Positions 60,034 through 64,000 of a DNA stretch of 64,000 nt are shown piece after piece. This DNA comes from an uncultured Rubripirellula sp. (GTDB lineage Bacteria > Planctomycetota > Planctomycetia > Pirellulales > Pirellulaceae): contig CALJHC010000026.1 of assembly GCA_938075415.1 (NCBI GenBank), forward strand, positions 1 through 64,000, in the 5' to 3' direction. The notes under the pieces were generated by a model that did not search any database, was not told the DNA's origin, and worked only from the letters and a program-made list of their open reading frames with translations. The position numbers and the translations under genes are program-made. Every line of letters starts with the position of its first letter. Position 1 is the stretch's first letter.

Positions 60034-60996
60034 TCATGGGGTTTCCGGTTGAAGAAATGAGAGTGAACCATTGTGATTTCGGACTTGATTACGGCCGGCT
60101 CGCTTTGCCGCATACATGGCGGTGTCGGCGCGTTGCACCAGTAGGTTGATCGACGTCTCGTTGGACACTTCGCTCAATCCAACGCTGATGGTTACTTGAT
60201 CCGGAGGGTTGAGGCCCGCAAGAATCTTGTTTTCAATTTGGCGACGCAGCCTCTCCATTTCTTGGCTCGCCTCCGGTAAGGGATGGTCATGAATGATTGC
60301 GAATTCTTCACCACCGAATCTTGCGGCGAAAGAATTCGAATTCAGGTGGGTTTTTAATTGTTCGGCAATCGACTTCAAAACCGTGTCACCCACTGAGTGG
60401 CCATACTGATCATTGATGTGCTTAAAGTGATCCACATCAAGAATTGAAATGACAAAGGGTTTGTCACCATTTTGAAAGGCGTCGAATTTCCGTTGCAGTT
60501 TCCTCTGGAACTCCCGGCGATTAGGCAGGCCGGTTAGGTCGTCAGTGCGTGCTTCCTTGATGTAACCGTCTACTCGAATGTATTGTTGAGCGAGTCGATG
60601 CTCGGTTTCTTTCAGCCTTGTTTGAATCTCGTGATGGCTCTGCAGATGTTCATCAATAAGCTGATTGAGTTCGTTGGTGTCGAAACTGCGCGAGCGTGTC
60701 CTATCCATTTCTCGACATTCATTGCTGATCTGCCTGAGTCGCTCGGTTGCATCATCGAGGTACTTCGAGTTGGAGTGATCTGCCGGAGCAGAGTTGAGTG
60801 TGGAGGTTGCGTGTTCCTTCGCCCCTTGGGCAGCGACCGCGGCCTGCTCTTTCACTGTCGCGAAGGCAGGGGGGTTAAGGCTTGGACCGACAAAAGGATA
60901 TCGGTGACGGCGTAATGCCAGTCCCAGCCAAAATCCCACCGCGAGCGAAAGGAGCGGTGCGGCAACGCTGATTAGAATGCCGTTGTCGATAAGCAT
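60034..60996 (-). CDS. Diguanylate cyclase (GGDEF), membrane-anchored
   Basis: This 320-residue protein has an N-terminal membrane helix (about 5-27), a linker with a coiled coil (about 75-150) and a GGDEF domain (about 150-315) with DDLTGLPNRREF, DVDHFKHINDQYGHSVGD and ARFGGEEFAI as the active site. It makes cyclic di-GMP from two GTP. The inhibitory RxxD site normally just before GGEEF is not present (LNSNSFAA instead), so product feedback through it is unlikely. No sensor domain other than the coiled coil. Confidence 0.93.
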   Translation of the reverse strand: MLIDNGILISVAAPLLSLAVGFWLGLALRRHRYPFVGPSLNPPAFATVKEQAAVAAQGAKEHATSTLNSAPADHSNSKYLDDATERLRQISNECREMDRTRSRSFDTNELNQLIDEHLQSHHEIQTRLKETEHRLAQQYIRVDGYIKEARTDDLTGLPNRREFQRKLQRKFDAFQNGDKPFVISILDVDHFKHINDQYGHSVGDTVLKSIAEQLKTHLNSNSFAARFGGEEFAIIHDHPLPEASQEMERLRRQIENKILAGLNPPDQVTISVGLSEVSNETSINLLVQRADTAMYAAKRAGRNQVRNHNGSLSFLQPETP

Positions 60997-61487
60997 GGGG
61001 TGCTAACGGGAGGAAATGAGGTCAATCAAAGTTACGAAGTGGTCAGCATGGAACATATGCGGACCTCGATCAAGCCAGTATTGTCCAAGCCTCGGTGTCG
61101 CGTTCAGATTTGGACTAATCGGTTGACAACCAGGTTTGTAGGGAACCTGATCAACGCCCCACATTGATCTGGGTGCGTATTTTCGAAAAAATGAAAGGGG
61201 CGTATCGAAGGCTCGGGAGTTTGTGCGGGTGTATCAGGATGCAAGCTGTCGGGCCATTTCTTCCTTCGTTGGCTGGAATTTGATGCTTGTCAAATTGACG
61301 GCCTGGATTGGACGTGTCGCTTGAGTCTCACTCACTTGCGATTTTGGCGTTTCGCGTATTTTGCCGCGAAATCCGGAACTGATTGGGGTGGGGATGGTTG
61401 AATGGAATGGGTTTTGTTTGACGCTGAGAGATAATGGTCAGCAACATTCCCGTCGATGCTGAATTTACTTGTACCGGAGAGCGCTTT
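60997..61487. other. Divergent promoter region, 491 bp
   Basis: This separates the diguanylate cyclase and HtrA genes and should contain both promoters. No repeat or hairpin of note; an in-frame extension of HtrA starts at 61434 but is not preferred. Confidence 0.5.
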
Positions 61488-62942
61488 ATGAATAACGGGT
61501 CTCGAAAGTTCGGATTCACCCTATTTGGAATGGTCAGCGGTGCTCTTATCACCGTGATCACCGTTGCCTATTCCGGTCTTCTGTTTTCTGCTCGGGCACA
61601 AGAGTCGTCGCCCTCGGGACGAACTCCGATCGTGAACGAGCGTTTCCTGAGTCAAGCAGAGGGTCTCTCAAACGCGTTTCGAAACGTCGCGGAGGCAATT
61701 CGTCCCAGTGTCGTCAGAATTAGCACTCGGCAGACCTCATCTCGAGGAGATATGCCGCGAGCCTATCGCGAATTTTTTGGAATGCCGAACACTCCAGACA
61801 CGTCGACCGGAATGGGAAGCGGAGTGATTGTGAGACCTGACGGGTACATTCTCACCAACAATCACGTGATTGAAGGAGCAGACGAATTGAACGTCGAGTT
61901 GTCTGATGGGCAAACGGTACGTGGCGAAGTCGTTGGTACTGACCCGCAAACGGATTTAGCTGTCATCAAGATTGATTTGCCGGGTTTACAAGCGGCACCC
62001 ATTGGAAGTTCAGATGACCTTCGTGTGGGCGATTGGGTTTTAGCGATCGGCAGTCCTTTTGGATTGGATCAAACGGTCACCAGCGGGATTATTAGCGGGA
62101 TGCATCGCAGGCAACGCATCATTGCCGACGGAAATGGGCTCGAGGATTTTCTCCAAACGGATGCCGCCATCAATCCCGGCAACTCCGGAGGGCCGTTGGT
62201 TAACCTCCGAGGTGAATTAATCGGTATCAACACGGCAATATTGTCTCGCAGTGGCGCAAGCGCTGGCATTGGCTTTGCGATTCCTGTCAGCTTGGCCGAA
62301 CCGGTGCTTGATTCGATCATTGAAACAGGAGAGGTTCGTCGAGGATTCTTGGGGGCTCAGGTGGTTGATGTGACTCCCGCAGCGTCGAAGGCCTATGACT
62401 TGAAAGTGGACAAGGGTGCTTTGGTTGCGGGTGTCTTGGAGGGTAAGCCAGCATCCATCGCAGGTTTGCAGCCCGGTGACGTTGTCACAAAGATTGACGG
62501 TAGGCCGTGCCGCGGTGGGACTCATTTGGTCAATGATGTTGCAGTGCGTCGTCCGGGAACCTCGATCAATCTTGAGGTCAACCGAATGGGAGAAGTTCTC
62601 GATTTGAAAGTTGACCTGCAAGAGAGAACCGATGCTGCGATGGCACTGTTTAAATCTGGGGAGATCTTCGGAGCCAAGCTCGTTCCGGTGACTCCTGAAT
62701 CGGCTAGAAGGTATGGCTATCGGGGACTCAATCGTGGTTTGATTGTCACTGAAATTGAGCAAGGCAGTGTTGCGGATGATGCTGATTTGCAAATCGGCGA
62801 TGTGATTGAGGGTGCAGCGGGAGTTGAGGTGGTTTCTGCTGAGCAACTCTCTGAGATCATTTCACAAGCGAGCCAAGCCGGGCAGGCGGTTCGAATTATT
62901 GTTCGAAGGGGCAATTCGCGAATGCTTCTGATGCTCCGTTGA
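61488..62942 (+). CDS. Deg/HtrA-type periplasmic serine protease
   Basis: From the ATG at 61488 (MNNGSRKFGF, ribosome site GGAGAG) this is a 484-residue protein. It has a signal sequence or anchor (about 8-30), a trypsin-like domain with the triad His126 (TNNHVIEG), Asp156 (TDLAVIK) and Ser233 (NPGNSGGPL), then two PDZ domains (about 285-375 and 385-480). It degrades or refolds damaged envelope proteins. It lies upstream of mutL with a 472-bp gap, so probably not an operon. Confidence 0.94.
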   Translation: MNNGSRKFGFTLFGMVSGALITVITVAYSGLLFSARAQESSPSGRTPIVNERFLSQAEGLSNAFRNVAEAIRPSVVRISTRQTSSRGDMPRAYREFFGMPNTPDTSTGMGSGVIVRPDGYILTNNHVIEGADELNVELSDGQTVRGEVVGTDPQTDLAVIKIDLPGLQAAPIGSSDDLRVGDWVLAIGSPFGLDQTVTSGIISGMHRRQRIIADGNGLEDFLQTDAAINPGNSGGPLVNLRGELIGINTAILSRSGASAGIGFAIPVSLAEPVLDSIIETGEVRRGFLGAQVVDVTPAASKAYDLKVDKGALVAGVLEGKPASIAGLQPGDVVTKIDGRPCRGGTHLVNDVAVRRPGTSINLEVNRMGEVLDLKVDLQERTDAAMALFKSGEIFGAKLVPVTPESARRYGYRGLNRGLIVTEIEQGSVADDADLQIGDVIEGAAGVEVVSAEQLSEIISQASQAGQAVRIIVRRGNSRMLLMLR

Positions 62943-63414
62943 TGGAGCTTTTAATTCGAGTTTTTGATGAGGGTCTTTTTATCGGTCTGTCGGCATCGGT
63001 TTATCGGTATTGGTTGGTGGGTCGAGGCATGATTACGCGCCTTTGTCATCGTTGAGAGACCGATCTGAAGGGTTGGAGAACAATTCGGGCGGAGTGACTG
63101 GTTGATCTCCTTTGCCTGCGAGGTCGGGTCACACCTGCGAAACGCAGCCGGGCGCGGTCCATTTTCCGTCAGTTCCGGTCACTGCAGGCATGCGGGTGTC
63201 TGGGGCGGGCCAACGGCGTGAGCTTGCCTCAAGGGGTGGTTTCCGAATTTTCCTGACGGTTTAAGGTCTGGGTAGTACCGACCTGGGTCGAATTTGGATG
63301 GGGTTAAATCCTTAGGCACCTTTTGGACGCATTTGTGTCTTGGCAATCGAGGTAATTTGCCCAGTCGACCATCCTCGCGGTTGTCGTTGCCCCATGGATC
63401 GTTAAATTCGGTAT
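62943..63414. other. Gene-free spacer, 472 bp
   Basis: This lies between htrA and mutL. One 83-codon frame at 63294 overlaps mutL and has no support. No clear terminator for htrA was seen. Confidence 0.5.
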
Positions 63415-64000
63415 ATGAGCATTGCCGAACAAAAATTACCTGTGATCCGCCAGTTACCGCCGACGCTGATCAATCAGATCGCCGCGGGAGAAGTGATCGA
63501 ACGTCCAGCTTCAGTTGTCAAGGAGCTGTTGGAGAACAGCATTGATGCTGGGGCGACACGTGTCGAAGTCACGATCAATGGAGGTGGCAGCGAATTAATT
63601 CGCATTAGTGACAACGGTTGTGGGATGACTCCGGAACAGCTGCCACTTGCGGTATCCAGTCACGCAACTAGCAAATTGCCCAGTGATGATTCTCTTTTCC
63701 ACGTGGGGACGCTCGGGTTTCGAGGTGAGGCCTTGGCTTCCATTGGAAGTGTCTCACAACTGACCATCCGCACTCGGACGGCATCGGCGGATTGCGGTTC
63801 CGAGATGGTGGTTCGGGGAGGCGTCGCAGAGCCGCCTGCACCTTGTGGGGCTCCGATTGGAACGGTGATTGAAGTTCGAAACCTGTTCTTCAATACACCG
63901 GTGCGTCACCGGTTTCTGAAAACCGCTCAAACGGAGAAAGGCCATATCGTCGAGGCGTTCACGCGTTTAGCTTTGGGCAATCCCAAGGTTCACTTTGCGC
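63415..64000 (+). CDS. mutL: DNA mismatch repair protein MutL (5' part)
   Basis: The open frame begins at ATG 63415 (MSIAEQKLPVI) and runs off the right edge, so only about 195 residues are visible. They contain the GHKL ATPase motifs: IAAGEVIERPASVVKELLEN with ENSIDAG, ISDNGCGM, TSKL and GFRGEALASIGSV, and the N-terminal MutL core. MutL couples mismatch recognition by MutS to strand removal. The C-terminal endonuclease part, if present, lies outside. Confidence 0.96.
   Translation, partial: MSIAEQKLPVIRQLPPTLINQIAAGEVIERPASVVKELLENSIDAGATRVEVTINGGGSELIRISDNGCGMTPEQLPLAVSSHATSKLPSDDSLFHVGTLGFRGEALASIGSVSQLTIRTRTASADCGSEMVVRGGVAEPPAPCGAPIGTVIEVRNLFFNTPVRHRFLKTAQTEKGHIVEAFTRLALGNPKVHFA

Overview
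The window looks like chromosomal DNA of a planctomycete, most likely a marine Pirellulales/Rhodopirellula-type bacterium. The reasons are two adjacent secreted sulfatases, two groEL paralogues around one groES, a very large serine/threonine-kinase-like/histidine-kinase hybrid, several Ser/Thr-kinase and FHA signalling proteins, a Ser/Pro/Gln-rich secreted protein with a YYRPVTTTDP-type block, roughly 50% GC, and long gene-poor spacers (many of 300-1100 bp). The assignment rests on gene content only. No rRNA, tRNA, CRISPR array, transposase or phage gene was recognised.

Layout. 1-5340: tail of an upstream gene with a terminator, a SPOR-like secreted protein followed at once by rdgB, a HExxH protein, a small membrane protein, a YhcC-type radical SAM protein and an FHA protein. 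5813-9203: two sulfatases. 9363-17119: a SelA-like protein that has lost the PLP lysine, then a 1970-residue hybrid kinase. 17438-24587: a hotdog-methyltransferase fusion, an M50-like membrane protease, nadA, an unknown 465-residue protein and a HlyIII/PAQR protein. 24831-30691 (minus strand): a chaperone block read groEL, groES, groEL, dnaJ, grpE. 31774-39000: a low-complexity secreted protein, PolX with a PHP domain, and two planctomycete-type unknowns.

39904-43411 encodes three steps of trans-4-hydroxy-L-proline breakdown (epimerase, D-hydroxyproline dehydrogenase, pyrroline-hydroxycarboxylate deaminase) and ends in a perfect 15-bp hairpin. It is followed on the same strand by a MoaD/ThiS-like protein ending in GG, a Ser/Thr kinase and a PP2C phosphatase (43746-46148). 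46180-64000 holds a TIM-barrel isomerase-like protein, exported MsrA, a 4HBT thioesterase with a small membrane protein, a GT-C glycosyltransferase divergent from an RND/MMPL exporter, a TerB-CbxX-zinc ribbon ATPase, a POT peptide transporter with an enlarged loop, a diguanylate cyclase, an HtrA/Deg protease and the start of mutL.

The most unusual points are the two apparent pseudoenzymes (SelA-like without its lysine; the kinase domain of the giant hybrid without VAIK lysine or DFG), the unusual domain fusions, the beta-grasp/kinase/phosphatase cluster, a plus-strand terminator hairpin lying between two minus-strand genes, and about ten short tandem duplications (period 7-24 bp), all in spacers.
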